Source: an uncultured Chloroflexota bacterium (GTDB taxonomy: Bacteria; Chloroflexota; UBA11872; UBA12225). From it: a stretch of DNA of 47,969 nucleotides. Numbering within the stretch: the first letter of the stretch is position 1; every line of letters starts with the position of its first letter. Shown here piece after piece: positions 7,327 to 16,811 of this stretch. Both the position numbers and the translations under genes were made by a program. Below the pieces are notes generated by a model. That model saw only the letters and a program-made list of their open reading frames with translations. It did not search any database and was not told the origin of the DNA. Location of the stretch: positions 1 through 47,969 of the forward strand of contig CADCTC010000167.1 in the NCBI GenBank assembly GCA_902805635.1. Direction: 5' to 3'.

Positions 7327-8742
7327 GTGAAGTCGGTCCGGCTGTCGCTGCGTGGCAATGACCTGCTGGTCACGCCGGAGAAGGTGGGTGAGGGGGAGGC
7401 GGACTGCGGGTCTGACGAGCAGGAGCTGCGTCACCGGTTACTGCAGGCGGTGCCGGCGGATGAGCTGCTGTACGACCGGCGACTGAGCGCGTACCGGACG
7501 CTGCCGCAGGCGTACCGGGCGGTCAGCGAGACGCTGGATCGTGGCGCCTACCGGGTGGAAGTGGCGTTCGAGGCAGCCCCGGCGCTGCCGTTTGCCGTCC
7601 GGCTGCGCCAGCAGCCGCGGGCGTACCAGGCGGAGGCGCTCGCAAAGTGGTCGGCGGCTGGCCGGCGCGGGGTGGTGGTGCTCCCGACAGGGGCGGGCAA
7701 GACGCTGGTGGCGATGATGGCGATCGCGGAAACCGCGACGAGCACGCTGGTGCTGGTGCCGACGCTGGACCTGCTGGACCAGTGGCGGCGGACACTACTG
7801 GAGGTGCTGGAGGCGCCGCCGGAGCACGTGGCGACGTTCGGCGGCGGGCGGCGCGACCTGGCGCCGCTGACGGTGATGACCTATGACTCGGCCACGATCC
7901 ACACGCAGGCGCTGAACCAGTTCGGGCTGCTGGTCTTCGACGAAGTCCACCACCTGCCGGCGCCGTCCTACCGGCGGGCCGCGGAGGGGGCGGTGGCGCC
8001 GTACCGGTTGGGGCTTTCGGCGACCCCGCAGCGGGGGGATGGCAAGGAGGCGGACCTGGCGGAGCTGGTGGGCCCCTTGGTGTATGAGCGCACGCCGGGG
8101 CAGCTGCGGGCGCACCTGGCGAAGTTCCGCGAGCAGCGAATTCAGGTGGCGCTCTCTGGCGACGAGGCCGCGGCGTACGAGCGGGCGCGAGCGACCTACC
8201 GCGACTTCGTGCGCCGGCGGCGACTACGGATTATGTCGCCGGAGGACTTCCAGCGGAAGGTGATCTGGCCCAGCGCGAATGATCCGGAGGCGCGGGAGGC
8301 GATGCTGGCGCACCGCGATGCACGGCGGCTGTCGTTCAACGCGGAGGGGAAGATGAAGATGCTGGTGGAGCTGCTGGGGCGTCACGTTGAAGACCGGGTG
8401 ATCATCTTCTCTGATTACAACACCGTGGTGGACCAGGTGAGCCGCGAGCTGCTGGTGCCGAGCATCACGCACCGCACGCCAGCCGGGGAGCGGGCGGCGG
8501 TGCTGGATGGCTTCCGCGCGGGGCGCTTCACCAAGCTGGTGACCGGGCGGGTGCTGAACGAGGGGGTGGACGTGCCGGACGCGAACGTGGCGATCGTGCT
8601 GAGTGGCAGCGCGACGCGGCGCGAGTACGTGCAGCGCCTGGGACGAGTGCTGCGGCCCAAGGAGAGCGCGGCGGTGCTGTACGAGCTGGTGAGCGAGGAG
8701 ACGGACGAGCAGCACGTCACGCGGCGGAGGCACGCGGAATAG
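7327..8742 (+). CDS. XPB/SSL2-type SF2 DNA helicase
   Basis: This 471-aa helicase has a roughly 90-residue N-terminal damage-recognition-like region and two RecA domains. Visible motifs are Walker A PTGAGKT (120-126), DEVHH (about 205-209), SATP (231-234) and motif VI QRLGRVLR. The size and motif set match archaeal and bacterial XPB, an ATP-dependent 3'-5' DNA translocase linked to nucleotide excision repair. Its TAG stop overlaps the GTG start of the Bax1-type nuclease by one base, so the two proteins are very likely produced together. The start is a GTG with TAGACT 6 nt upstream. Confidence 0.88.
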   Translation: MKSVRLSLRGNDLLVTPEKVGEGEADCGSDEQELRHRLLQAVPADELLYDRRLSAYRTLPQAYRAVSETLDRGAYRVEVAFEAAPALPFAVRLRQQPRAYQAEALAKWSAAGRRGVVVLPTGAGKTLVAMMAIAETATSTLVLVPTLDLLDQWRRTLLEVLEAPPEHVATFGGGRRDLAPLTVMTYDSATIHTQALNQFGLLVFDEVHHLPAPSYRRAAEGAVAPYRLGLSATPQRGDGKEADLAELVGPLVYERTPGQLRAHLAKFREQRIQVALSGDEAAAYERARATYRDFVRRRRLRIMSPEDFQRKVIWPSANDPEAREAMLAHRDARRLSFNAEGKMKMLVELLGRHVEDRVIIFSDYNTVVDQVSRELLVPSITHRTPAGERAAVLDGFRAGRFTKLVTGRVLNEGVDVPDANVAIVLSGSATRREYVQRLGRVLRPKESAAVLYELVSEETDEQHVTRRRHAE

Positions 8743-10556
8743 TGCCGTTCTCCCTGCCTGACCTGAAGCGGACGTACGGGCGCAGCGGGGTGCGCGGCGG
8801 GGCGACCGACGTGCGGCCGTACCTGCTGGTGGGGACGGAGCTGGAGGCGCAGCGGCGGACGCTGGAGGCGACGATTGAGTGGTTCCAGGAGCGGGTGGGA
8901 GTGGAACGGCGTAACGCGCCGGTAGAGGAGTTGGCGGTGCTGGTGGGGGACTACCGGCTGGCGCGGTGCCTGGCGTCGTGCCTGCAGGTCACGTTTGCGT
9001 TCCGGCCGCCCTCGCTGGAGTCCGCGGCGGTGGCAGCGGCGGGCGACCCATCCGCCGGACGGCGGCTGTGGCTGGCGCTGCAGGAGCGGGGCATCTCGGA
9101 GGCGTCGGGACTGCGGCTGCACGTGTTTGGGCAGGCGAACCGCGGCGCCGGGTACGTGGCGCCCGCGACGAGGGAGCTGTTCCTGGACGCGGTGGGGGAC
9201 GAGCTGGGGTGCGACGGTGCGGTGCTGGACAGACTGTTGTGGTGCGACGCGGAAGAGCACGAGCGGCTGACGGTAGTCGGGCAAACCGGCGTGCCGGCGC
9301 CGGAGGCGCTGGCGTCGCACTACAACCGCCGGGCGCTGGAGACGCTGCTGTGCCGGTGTGTGAGCGCGGACCTGCTGCTGCCCAACCCCGATGGCACGGC
9401 GATCCGGCGGCTGTACCTAGCGGTGAAGCGGTCGTACCTGCTGTGCGAGCTGTCGCTCGCGGAGCCGGACGTAGGACCGTCCGGAGGAGTGTGGGCGCAC
9501 CTGTTCGGGCCGCTGGAGATGTTTGGGCCGCGCACACGCCACGGGGACCGCTTTGCGCGAGCAGTGCTGGAACTGCTGCGGGCGTTCCCGGACCTGAGCG
9601 GCGAGGCGCGGGTGCTGATCAACGAGCGCGAGTACACGCTGCGCCTGCCGCCGGGCATCGCGGAGGCCGTCAGGCACCAGGCGCCGTTGCAGGATGCCGA
9701 TGTGGAAGAGGGGGACGGGGCGGAGGAGGAACCCGAGGCAGTGGCGGTGGTGCGGCGGCCGGACGAGGGGGTGCGGTTTGACAGCAACGTTGAACGGCGG
9801 CTGTACGAGACGCTGCGGGGGATGGAGCGGCGTGGCGACACGCGCGGATGGACGGTGGAGCGGGAGCCGGAGCCGCTGGTGCACGGTGGGGTGGTGATGG
9901 TGCCGGACTTCGTCCTGTCGCGCGGTGCTGGCGGGGGGGCTGGCTCCGTCCGCCGTGAGGCCTCCGGCTCGGCTCAGGCCGGGCATGTGGAAGGGAGTGG
10001 TTCGACAAGGGTTCCCCTGAGCTTGCCGAAGGGCTCACCACGAACGGCGTCGTCGCGAGGAGCGGAGGCGCCGGCAAAACGGGTGTTCGTGGAGGTGATC
10101 GGATTCTGGACGCCGCAGTACCGGGAGCGCAAGAAGGCGAAGCTGCTAGCGCTGGACGGGCAGGCGGACCTGGTGCTGGTGGTGGACGAGGAGCTGGCGA
10201 GCGACTTCCGGTCGCTGCCCTTCCCGGTGCTGGGGTACAAGCGACGGCCGTCCGCGGTGGACCTGGTGACGCTGCTGGACCGCACGTACGGCGCGGCGGC
10301 GCGGCCTGAATCGGCCGGCGAGCGGGTGCGCGCCTGGCTGGACGATAGTGAGGTGGCGAAGCAGCTGGGCGACGTGTTCGCACGGCTGCTGCCGAACGGC
10401 GATGTGGTGGCGCTGGACGTGGTACGGGAGGCGGTGCGGCGCTCCGGGGTGAAAGATGCGGAGCAGGCGGCGGACCACCTGGAGGCGCTGCTGCCGCCAC
10501 TGGGCTTCGAGGTGGTGTGGGAGTCGATCTTCGAGGCGACGGTGCGGCGGAAGTGA
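8742..10556 (+). CDS. Bax1-type (DUF790) nuclease, partner of XPB
   Basis: The protein has 604 aa. The N-terminus ([18 protein letters not shown]) and overall layout fit the DUF790 family, called Bax1 in archaea, where it binds XPB and cuts DNA for repair. The PD-(D/E)xK-like core is visible as MVPDFVL near residue 390 and [18 protein letters not shown] near 449. Between these motifs lie about 54 Gly/Ser/Ala-rich residues encoded partly by a repeat-like element. The insertion is in frame and leaves both motifs intact, so an active enzyme with a long loop is possible. The coupling to the helicase strongly supports the assignment. Confidence 0.8.
   Translation: MPFSLPDLKRTYGRSGVRGGATDVRPYLLVGTELEAQRRTLEATIEWFQERVGVERRNAPVEELAVLVGDYRLARCLASCLQVTFAFRPPSLESAAVAAAGDPSAGRRLWLALQERGISEASGLRLHVFGQANRGAGYVAPATRELFLDAVGDELGCDGAVLDRLLWCDAEEHERLTVVGQTGVPAPEALASHYNRRALETLLCRCVSADLLLPNPDGTAIRRLYLAVKRSYLLCELSLAEPDVGPSGGVWAHLFGPLEMFGPRTRHGDRFARAVLELLRAFPDLSGEARVLINEREYTLRLPPGIAEAVRHQAPLQDADVEEGDGAEEEPEAVAVVRRPDEGVRFDSNVERRLYETLRGMERRGDTRGWTVEREPEPLVHGGVVMVPDFVLSRGAGGGAGSVRREASGSAQAGHVEGSGSTRVPLSLPKGSPRTASSRGAEAPAKRVFVEVIGFWTPQYRERKKAKLLALDGQADLVLVVDEELASDFRSLPFPVLGYKRRPSAVDLVTLLDRTYGAAARPESAGERVRAWLDDSEVAKQLGDVFARLLPNGDVVALDVVREAVRRSGVKDAEQAADHLEALLPPLGFEVVWESIFEATVRRK
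9997..10047 (+). repeat. REP-like element inside the Bax1 gene
   Basis: The stretch holds gtggttcgacaagg, then cctgagcttgccgaaggg, then caccacgaac. The ends form a short inverted repeat (gttcg / cgaac). The core resembles the small palindromic intergenic repeats with ttcgacaagctcagg-like sequence found in many bacterial genomes. Here it sits in frame in a coding region and encodes part of a low-complexity loop. It is recognised by eye, not by a database search. Confidence 0.55.
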
Positions 10557-11950
10557 GGGCTGGCGCACGCCGGAGGGTGTGGCCACTGGTGGTGGCTGCG
10601 GCCGCGCTGACCGGGGTGATGGTCGGGGCGCTGGGGTGGCCGGCGTCGGCTGGGGCGCAGCAGGCGGGGTTTCAGGCGACGCGGACGCGGACGGCAACGC
10701 CAACCGCGACACGAACAGCCACGCCGACGCCGACGCCGACGCATACGCCCACCGCGACCGTCACGGTGACGGCCAGTGCAACCGCAACGCCAAGCGCGAC
10801 ACAGACGGCCACGCCCGCAGCTAGCCCCAGCGGTACGGCGACGCTGGAAGTCACCCCATCGCCAACCGCAATGGCACGTCCAACACGGGTGGGGGCGCCA
10901 CCATCGCTGGACGACTTCTGGGAGGGGGGAGCGAGCTGGCGGCTGGACGTGGTCGACGCGGGGCTGCCGGTGGGTGAGTCGGACACGCTGCCCGGGCCTG
11001 ACGGGCTGTTGTGGTCATACCTGCACGCCAGCGGACGATCGGCAGGGATCGTGGACAGCAACGGCCAGCGAGTGCGGTTCCCCGGCTGCGTAACGCTGTG
11101 GAAGAGCGGCGACGCGGGGGTGCACTTCGAGCTGACGGAGCCGGTATGCCTGATCCCCTGCCCGGAAGAGCGGTGCGATTCTGTGCGCGACCACGTGGAC
11201 CAGCAGCAGTATCCGCGAGTGGCACGCCATCGGAACGGGCAGTGGGTGATGGTCTACGAATGGCGCGGTTGGAACTTCATCCGCACCTCTGAGGACGGGG
11301 TGACCTGGTCGGCGCCGGCCCACGTGGCGAATACCCGGCAGTGGAACACGTCGTTCGCACGCTGCCGCGCGGTGGAGCGGGTGGGGGAGCACCCGTTCCT
11401 AGCGACCGGAGATGACTACCAGTGCTCGGCCGGCGGACCGCCCGGGATCTACGTAGAAGGGGAGACGCTGTACGTTTTGGTGGCGCTAGGTAAGAACCCG
11501 GGCAGTATGGGGTGCTACTCGGGCCCGCTGGCGCGCGGCGCCGCAGGACTACGGCAGTGCGCGACTGAGTGGCTGTTCAGCGGGGCGGACTGGTACGGCC
11601 CCCTTGAGGCAAGGGGAGCCGCGGGCAGCGCGTTCTTTGACTTCCGAATGGTGTCGTCGGCGGACGTGGTGCGGGTGGGAGACCGCTACTACATGACGTA
11701 CGAAGGCGTGCGCGGGCCGAGCGGGTATGGCACGGGAGACGACCAATTTGGGTTGGGCCTGGCGCGCAGCCTTGGCCCGTGGATCGACGGCCCCTGGGAG
11801 AAGTACGCCGGCAACCCGATTCTGGGAGACCTGGCGGCCGATATGGGCATAGGTCACGCCGACCTGTTGGTGCTGGACGGCTTGACCTACCTCTACACCG
11901 CGACGTCGGAGCGCACACGCGGGCGGTACACGCTAGTGTGGGGCGAGTGA
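10553..11950 (+). CDS. Secreted glycoside hydrolase-like beta-propeller protein
   Basis: This 465-aa protein starts with a signal sequence of about 37 residues ending in ASAGAQQ. A Thr/Pro-rich linker of about 75 residues follows, then the main domain. Features such as [34 protein letters not shown] and HADLLVLDG are typical of five-bladed propeller glycosidases of the GH43/GH117 type. I cannot assign the catalytic acids, and a DUF4185-like protein is an alternative. Its GTG start overlaps the Bax1 stop by 4 nt (GTGA), so it may be translated by read-on, although the functions look unrelated. Confidence 0.65.
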   Translation: MRAGARRRVWPLVVAAAALTGVMVGALGWPASAGAQQAGFQATRTRTATPTATRTATPTPTPTHTPTATVTVTASATATPSATQTATPAASPSGTATLEVTPSPTAMARPTRVGAPPSLDDFWEGGASWRLDVVDAGLPVGESDTLPGPDGLLWSYLHASGRSAGIVDSNGQRVRFPGCVTLWKSGDAGVHFELTEPVCLIPCPEERCDSVRDHVDQQQYPRVARHRNGQWVMVYEWRGWNFIRTSEDGVTWSAPAHVANTRQWNTSFARCRAVERVGEHPFLATGDDYQCSAGGPPGIYVEGETLYVLVALGKNPGSMGCYSGPLARGAAGLRQCATEWLFSGADWYGPLEARGAAGSAFFDFRMVSSADVVRVGDRYYMTYEGVRGPSGYGTGDDQFGLGLARSLGPWIDGPWEKYAGNPILGDLAADMGIGHADLLVLDGLTYLYTATSERTRGRYTLVWGE

Positions 11951-11956
11951 AGCGTA

Positions 11957-11989
11957 TCTCCCCTCTCTCCTTGTGGGAGAGAGGGGAGA
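11957..11989. terminator. Perfect 14-bp stem-loop between convergent genes
   Basis: The arms at 11957-11970 and 11976-11989 are perfectly complementary (CT-rich left, GA-rich right) with a 5-nt loop, ttgtg. It lies between convergent stop codons, so it may end transcription from both sides. No T-tract follows. The sequence resembles the ctctcc-ttgtggga-gagg repeats common in several bacterial genomes, so it may be a dispersed repeat used as a terminator. Confidence 0.6.
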
Positions 11990-12001
11990 GGGCCTACCCT
12001 A

Positions 12002-14038
12002 CTACTTGGCCATCTGCTTGAGCGCGGTGTAGGCAGGGCGGGGGGAGAAGTCGCGATTGAGGATGCTGAAGGGGGGCTTCTCGTCGTTGGGGGCGATGTC
12101 CGGCAGGGCGGCAAAGTTGAGGTTCCAGACGAACATGGCGCCGACCCAGGTGTAGCGCGCACGGGCAATGTCGTAGGCGCGGACCAGGTACTGAGCCTGG
12201 GTGAGCTCGGTGTTCTCGAAGCCGTATTCGTAGCCTGGGGCCGGGTTGGGCAGGCTCCAGCCGAACTCGGTGACCCACATCTTCTTGTTGGTGTCGCCGT
12301 ACTTCACCATCACCTCGCGCAGCTGCTCGATGCGGCGGAAGTAGAAGCTGGGGTGATCCTTGAAGCGACCAACGCCGGTGCGGGCCACGGGATCGAGCTC
12401 GGGCGGGTTATTGAAGCCGCCGGCGTGGGCGCCGATGGCGTCTGAAACCTGGCGGATGACGCCGTTCTGGTACAGGTACATCTGCTCGAGGTAGAGCACG
12501 TCGTCCAGGGCGACGTTGACGTCCACGAAGCCGTTGGGGGTCAGCGCGCCGGTGATGACGATGGCGTCCGGGTCGCCGGCCTTGATGGCGGGATAGACGG
12601 CCTTAAGCAGCTCGACGTAGTCGGCGGCGTTGATGCGCCCTCCACCCCACTCGCGGGCGAAGTTCTGCTCGTTCCAGATTTCGTAGGCGCGCACCTGGCC
12701 CTTATAGCGGGCAGCCATCTGGCCCATGAAGCGCGCGAAGTCGGCCGGGTTGTCGGGCGGGCCGTCGGTGCGGCCGTCACGGCGTGCCCAGGTGGGAGAG
12801 GAGACGACGCTGAACATGATGTTGACCGGCGCCTGGAGTGAGGCGTCCACCATGCGGTCGAGCTCGGCCCAATCCGGGCGGCCCTGGACACGCTCGACGT
12901 AGGACCAGCGGATCTGCTGGCCGACCCAACCGAAGCCAGCGTCTTTGATGAGGTTGACTTCTTTGTTCTGGTCCTGCCACCAGAGGTGGGCGTCCATGCC
13001 ATACGCTAGGCGGGTGGGGTCGTAGGCAGGGGCCAGGCGGCGGGCGGCGGGGGCAGTCACGGGACCGGGCTGCAGGGCTACGCTTGGATCGTCGGGTATG
13101 AAGGCGAGGCTCAGGTCGGTGCCGGGCAGCTGAGTGGGCCGCGCCAGGCCCTGCGCGGCGCGCGGGTCGTACTGGCGGTAGAAGCGGCTGCCGCGGGCCT
13201 GCTGCTCGAGGTCGGCGGGCAGGTTCTGACCGGTGAGAATAGCCTTCAGGTAGTCGGCCAGCAGCAGGCCCTGGGTGGCGCCGGTGGAGGAGTCATAGTG
13301 CATGATGCCGCGCTGGAAGCGCATGTAGACGAAGCCGGCGTTGGTGGGGTCGAAGGCCGGCTGGCTGGTGGGCACGCCCCACAATTCAAGGTTGATGGTG
13401 GGCATGATGCCCGGGCCGATCTCTCGGGCGGGGAATGCTTCTTCGTAGCGCACGGTGTTCAGGAAGGTCTGCCCGAAGTTAGGCGTGAGGCCGTTCCAGG
13501 TGTCGGGCGCATTTGCGAGGACGAACTGGAGGACGCGCTCGGCGTAGCCGGGCGCGGCCGGGTCGGGCGCGCCGGCCAGCACTACCGGGCTGGTGGCGGG
13601 GAAGACCGAGCCGTTGATGCGCGTGTAGGGCATCAGGTCTTCGTCTAGGATGTTGAGGGTGCCGAGGCCGCCGTCGGGGCGGATCTGCATGATCTGGCGC
13701 TGAAAGAACTGCACCTCTGTACCGAGGAACAGGAACGGGCGCGAGACTGGATAGCCGAAGGTGCGCAGGCCGCCGCGCTTCTCGAAGTAGTCCGCAAAGC
13801 GGGGATTGCCCAGGCGATAGCCGGTCTCCGGGAAATACGTGAGCGCGGCCTGTTCGGCGGGCGCGTCAACCGCAGAGTCGGTGGCCGACTCCGCCACGTC
13901 CGCCAGCACCGCGGCGGGTTGGACTATCGCTGGCACGAGCAATGTAAGAAGGGTGAGGAGCGTGAGTAACGCGCGGGAGAGCGAAGGGCAGGAGGCCCCA
14001 GATCGAGTCTTTGTTCGAGTCGTAAATCGTGTGGACAT
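12002..14038 (-). CDS. Secreted clan GH-A glycoside hydrolase (GH39/GH5-like)
   Basis: The protein has 678 aa. After the signal peptide, an N-terminal region of about 280 residues (FPETGYRLGNPRF, RTFGYPVSRPF, YMRFQRGIMHYD) resembles modules seen in secreted Chloroflexota proteins. A TIM-barrel follows. YEIWNEQNF supplies the proton-donor Glu and WVTEFGW the nucleophile Glu, placing it in clan GH-A, closest in style to GH39 and GH5. The substrate is unknown, probably a plant or microbial polysaccharide. A TGTATT hexamer lies 6 nt before the ATG and there is no Shine-Dalgarno. Confidence 0.82.
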   Translation of the reverse strand: MSTRFTTRTKTRSGASCPSLSRALLTLLTLLTLLVPAIVQPAAVLADVAESATDSAVDAPAEQAALTYFPETGYRLGNPRFADYFEKRGGLRTFGYPVSRPFLFLGTEVQFFQRQIMQIRPDGGLGTLNILDEDLMPYTRINGSVFPATSPVVLAGAPDPAAPGYAERVLQFVLANAPDTWNGLTPNFGQTFLNTVRYEEAFPAREIGPGIMPTINLELWGVPTSQPAFDPTNAGFVYMRFQRGIMHYDSSTGATQGLLLADYLKAILTGQNLPADLEQQARGSRFYRQYDPRAAQGLARPTQLPGTDLSLAFIPDDPSVALQPGPVTAPAARRLAPAYDPTRLAYGMDAHLWWQDQNKEVNLIKDAGFGWVGQQIRWSYVERVQGRPDWAELDRMVDASLQAPVNIMFSVVSSPTWARRDGRTDGPPDNPADFARFMGQMAARYKGQVRAYEIWNEQNFAREWGGGRINAADYVELLKAVYPAIKAGDPDAIVITGALTPNGFVDVNVALDDVLYLEQMYLYQNGVIRQVSDAIGAHAGGFNNPPELDPVARTGVGRFKDHPSFYFRRIEQLREVMVKYGDTNKKMWVTEFGWSLPNPAPGYEYGFENTELTQAQYLVRAYDIARARYTWVGAMFVWNLNFAALPDIAPNDEKPPFSILNRDFSPRPAYTALKQMAK

Positions 14039-14160
14039 ACCGCAAATACAACGCTGTCAAGATGAAACGGATAGCTGCCCGCGCGCCAGCTTTACCGCAC
14101 CGGTAGCAAGTGGTAGCGTAGTGGCACGGATTGGCCGAGGCGTGGCTCGGTACGGTATTG

Positions 14161-14214
14161 GCGTAGCTGGCGTAGCTGGCGTAGCTGGCGTAGCTGGCGT
14201 AGCTGGCGTAGCTG
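14161..14214. repeat. Six tandem 9-bp repeats ahead of the nucleotidyltransferase gene
   Basis: Six exact copies of gcgtagctg run from 14161 to 14214 and end 22 bp before the GTG at 14237. Each unit contains the palindrome agct. Loss or gain of a copy would change the promoter or leader length by 9 bp. This could tune expression without altering the protein. Confidence 0.93.
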
Positions 14215-14222
14215 GCGAAGCT

Positions 14223-14229
14223 AAGGAGG
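14223..14229 (+). promoter_or_regulatory. Strong Shine-Dalgarno deciding the 14237 start
   Basis: AAGGAGG lies 7 nt before the GTG at 14237. It is the strongest ribosome-binding site in the window and fixes the start just after the tandem repeat. Confidence 0.85.
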
Positions 14230-14236
14230 AAGCGTC

Positions 14237-16801
14237 GTGAAAGCGGTGGTGATGGCGGGAGGCGAAGGGTCCCGGCTGCGTCCCCTGACGATCGGCCGGC
14301 CGAAGCCGATGGTGCCTATCGTGGATGTGCCGGTGATCGAGCACATTTTCGGGCTGCTGCGCCGGCACGGCATCACCGAAGTGGTGGTGACGCTGCAATA
14401 CCTGGCGCGCGTGATCCAGGACTATTTCGGCGACGGCAGTGACTTCGGCATGCATATCCACTACTCGGTGGAGGACACACCGCTGGGCACCGCGGGCAGC
14501 GTGAAGAACGCCGAGCACTTGCTGGACGAGCCGTTCATCGTGATCAGCGGCGACGCGCTGACCGACTTCGACCTGCACCAGATCATCCAGCACCACCAGC
14601 GCAAGGGGGCAATGGCGACGCTGACGCTCTACCGGGTGTCTAACCCGCTGGAGTATGGCGTGGTGATCATCGACAACGACACGCGGGTGGAGCGCTTCTT
14701 GGAGAAGCCGAGCTGGGGCGAGGTGTTCTCGGACACGGTGAACACGGGGATCTACCTGTTGGACCCGTCCATCTTCAAGTACGTGCCTCCGGGCGTGCCG
14801 GTGGACTGGAGCAACGACGTCTTCCCGCAGCTGCTGGCCAACAACGACCCGATGTTCGGGCACGTGGCCAGCGGCTACTGGTGCGACGTGGGTAACCTGG
14901 CGGAGTACTCGCGCGCCAACTCGGACATGCTGCACGGGCTGTGCAACCTGGACATGCCGGGGCAGGAGCTGCTGGGACGCATCTGGGTGGCCAGCGCGGC
15001 GAAGGAGGGGGACGCGGAGATCGCGCCGTCGGCGCGGCTGTACGGCCCGGTGTTCCTGGGCAAGGGTGTGGAAGTACGCTCGAACGCGGTGATCCACGGG
15101 CCCTCGGTGATCGGGGACTACACCATCGTCGAGGAGCGGGCGACGATCGACCGCAGCGTGATCTGGCAGAACTGCTACATCGGCGAGGGGTCGGACCTGC
15201 ACGGTGCGATCGTCGGCAAGCAGTGCAGCCTGAAGGCTGGCACGGTCATCTTCGAGGGGGCGGTGGTGGGGGACAACTGCTCGGTGGGCGAGGGGGCGAT
15301 CATCCGGCCCAACGTGAAGCTGTGGCCTAATAAGGAGGTGGAGCCGGGCGCGACGGTGAGCGCCAGCATCATCTGGGGCAGCCAGGGGCGGCGCTCTATC
15401 TTCTCGCGTTCGGGCGTGAGCGGGCTGGCGAACATCGAGATGGTGCCGGAGTTCGCGGCGCGGCTGGGCGCGGCCTACGCGTCGCTGTTCCCCAAGGGGA
15501 CCAAGATTACGGTCAACCGCGACCTGAGCCGCGCCGCGCGGATGATCAAGCGGGGGATCATCTCCGGACTGCCCAGCGCGGGGATCGACGTGCTGGACAT
15601 CCAGGAGGTGCCGGTGCCGGTGGCGCGCTACGAGACGCGCAACTCTGACGCGGCGGGCGGCATCCACGTGCGGGTCTCGCCGGAGGACCCCCGGCTGATC
15701 GACGTGAAGCTGTTCGACAGCCACGGGCTGAACATCGACAAGAACACCGAGCGCAAGATCGAGACGACGTTCTTCCGGGAGGACTTTCGCCGGGTCTCGA
15801 TCGACGACATCGGGCGGATCGACATCCTGGCGGGACCGGTGGTTGACCGGTACACCGAGGCGTTCCTGAAGGGTAGCGACGCTGCGGCGATCCAGAAAGC
15901 GCGCGGACGGTCTGTGATCGATTATGGACTGGGCAGCACGTCGGCCATCCTGCCGGGCATCCTAGGGCGGCTGGGCGCAGAGACGATCACCGTCAACGCG
16001 GCGACGACCGACAGCCATCCGGGACGCAGTCAGGCGCAGCACGAGCAGGACTTGCGCCAGCTGGCGGCGGTGAGCCGTGCGATCGGCGCGAGCTTCGGCG
16101 CGACGATGGACAACGACGGCAAGACGATCGCGTTGGTGGACGACCGCGGCACGATCATCCCGCCGATGTCGGCGCTGGCGGCGTTCGCCATCCTGACCTG
16201 GCGCGCGCGTCCCGGCAGCGCGGTGGGGGTGCCGCTGACGGCGCCGCACGCGTTTGAGCAGCTGGCGCAGGACCACGGCGGGCACGTCATCCGCCTGGCG
16301 GCGAACCCGCAAGCGCAGATGCGCGCGGGGGAGATGTTTGGGCCCGGCGGCGGGGGGCGTGGGCGGCGCGGCACGCCGAATGCGAGTGCGGAGCTGATTG
16401 GCGACGGCGAGGGCAGTTACATCCTGCCGGACTTCCACCCTGGGTTCGACGGCATGATGGCGGTGGTGCGGCTGTTGAGCTACCTGGGGCAGCTCGATAC
16501 GCGCCTCTCAGACGTGCTGACGCAGGTGCCGCCGTACTTTCTGGCGCTGGAAGAAGTGCCGTGTCCGTGGGAGCGGAAGGGGCGCGTGATGCGAGTGCTG
16601 CACGAGCGCGCCAGCCGCCAGTCCGGCGGCAACGGCCAGCAGGTTGACGGCGTGAAGTTCGAGATGGGCGGCGAGTGGGCGGTGGTGCTGCCCGATCCGT
16701 TCCGGCCGGTGTTCCACGTCCATGCCGAGTCCACGTCGCAGGAGCACGCAGCCGCGCTGGCGGAAAAATACGCCGAGGTCGTGCGTTCGCTTGCGAGCTA
16801 A
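14237..16801 (+). CDS. Sugar-phosphate nucleotidyltransferase fused to a degenerate phosphomannomutase-like domain
   Basis: The protein has 854 aa. Residues 1 to about 240 form a nucleotidyltransferase domain ([12 protein letters not shown], then KPMVP and SGDALTD), followed by left-handed beta-helix hexapeptide repeats to about 390. The N-terminal part should make GDP-mannose or a related NDP-sugar. The last 460 residues resemble phosphomannomutase, but key motifs are altered. The phosphoserine loop (usually TASHNP) reads RVSPEDP. The metal loop (usually DGDGDR) reads DNDGK. Mutase activity is therefore doubtful and a regulatory role likely. Similar fusions are known in cyanobacteria and Chloroflexota. 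Confidence 0.85.
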   Translation: MKAVVMAGGEGSRLRPLTIGRPKPMVPIVDVPVIEHIFGLLRRHGITEVVVTLQYLARVIQDYFGDGSDFGMHIHYSVEDTPLGTAGSVKNAEHLLDEPFIVISGDALTDFDLHQIIQHHQRKGAMATLTLYRVSNPLEYGVVIIDNDTRVERFLEKPSWGEVFSDTVNTGIYLLDPSIFKYVPPGVPVDWSNDVFPQLLANNDPMFGHVASGYWCDVGNLAEYSRANSDMLHGLCNLDMPGQELLGRIWVASAAKEGDAEIAPSARLYGPVFLGKGVEVRSNAVIHGPSVIGDYTIVEERATIDRSVIWQNCYIGEGSDLHGAIVGKQCSLKAGTVIFEGAVVGDNCSVGEGAIIRPNVKLWPNKEVEPGATVSASIIWGSQGRRSIFSRSGVSGLANIEMVPEFAARLGAAYASLFPKGTKITVNRDLSRAARMIKRGIISGLPSAGIDVLDIQEVPVPVARYETRNSDAAGGIHVRVSPEDPRLIDVKLFDSHGLNIDKNTERKIETTFFREDFRRVSIDDIGRIDILAGPVVDRYTEAFLKGSDAAAIQKARGRSVIDYGLGSTSAILPGILGRLGAETITVNAATTDSHPGRSQAQHEQDLRQLAAVSRAIGASFGATMDNDGKTIALVDDRGTIIPPMSALAAFAILTWRARPGSAVGVPLTAPHAFEQLAQDHGGHVIRLAANPQAQMRAGEMFGPGGGGRGRRGTPNASAELIGDGEGSYILPDFHPGFDGMMAVVRLLSYLGQLDTRLSDVLTQVPPYFLALEEVPCPWERKGRVMRVLHERASRQSGGNGQQVDGVKFEMGGEWAVVLPDPFRPVFHVHAESTSQEHAAALAEKYAEVVRSLAS

Positions 16802-16811
16802 CTCAGGCGAC

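Noticed and set aside
14055-14060. TTGACA as the -35 of the glycosidase gene
   Set aside because: It lies only 16 nt before the ATG, so a 17-bp spacer would put the -10 inside the coding region.
14057-15724. A 555-aa minus-strand frame
   Set aside because: It is antisense to the clearly assigned nucleotidyltransferase fusion and is rich in His/Arg/Asp shadow composition.
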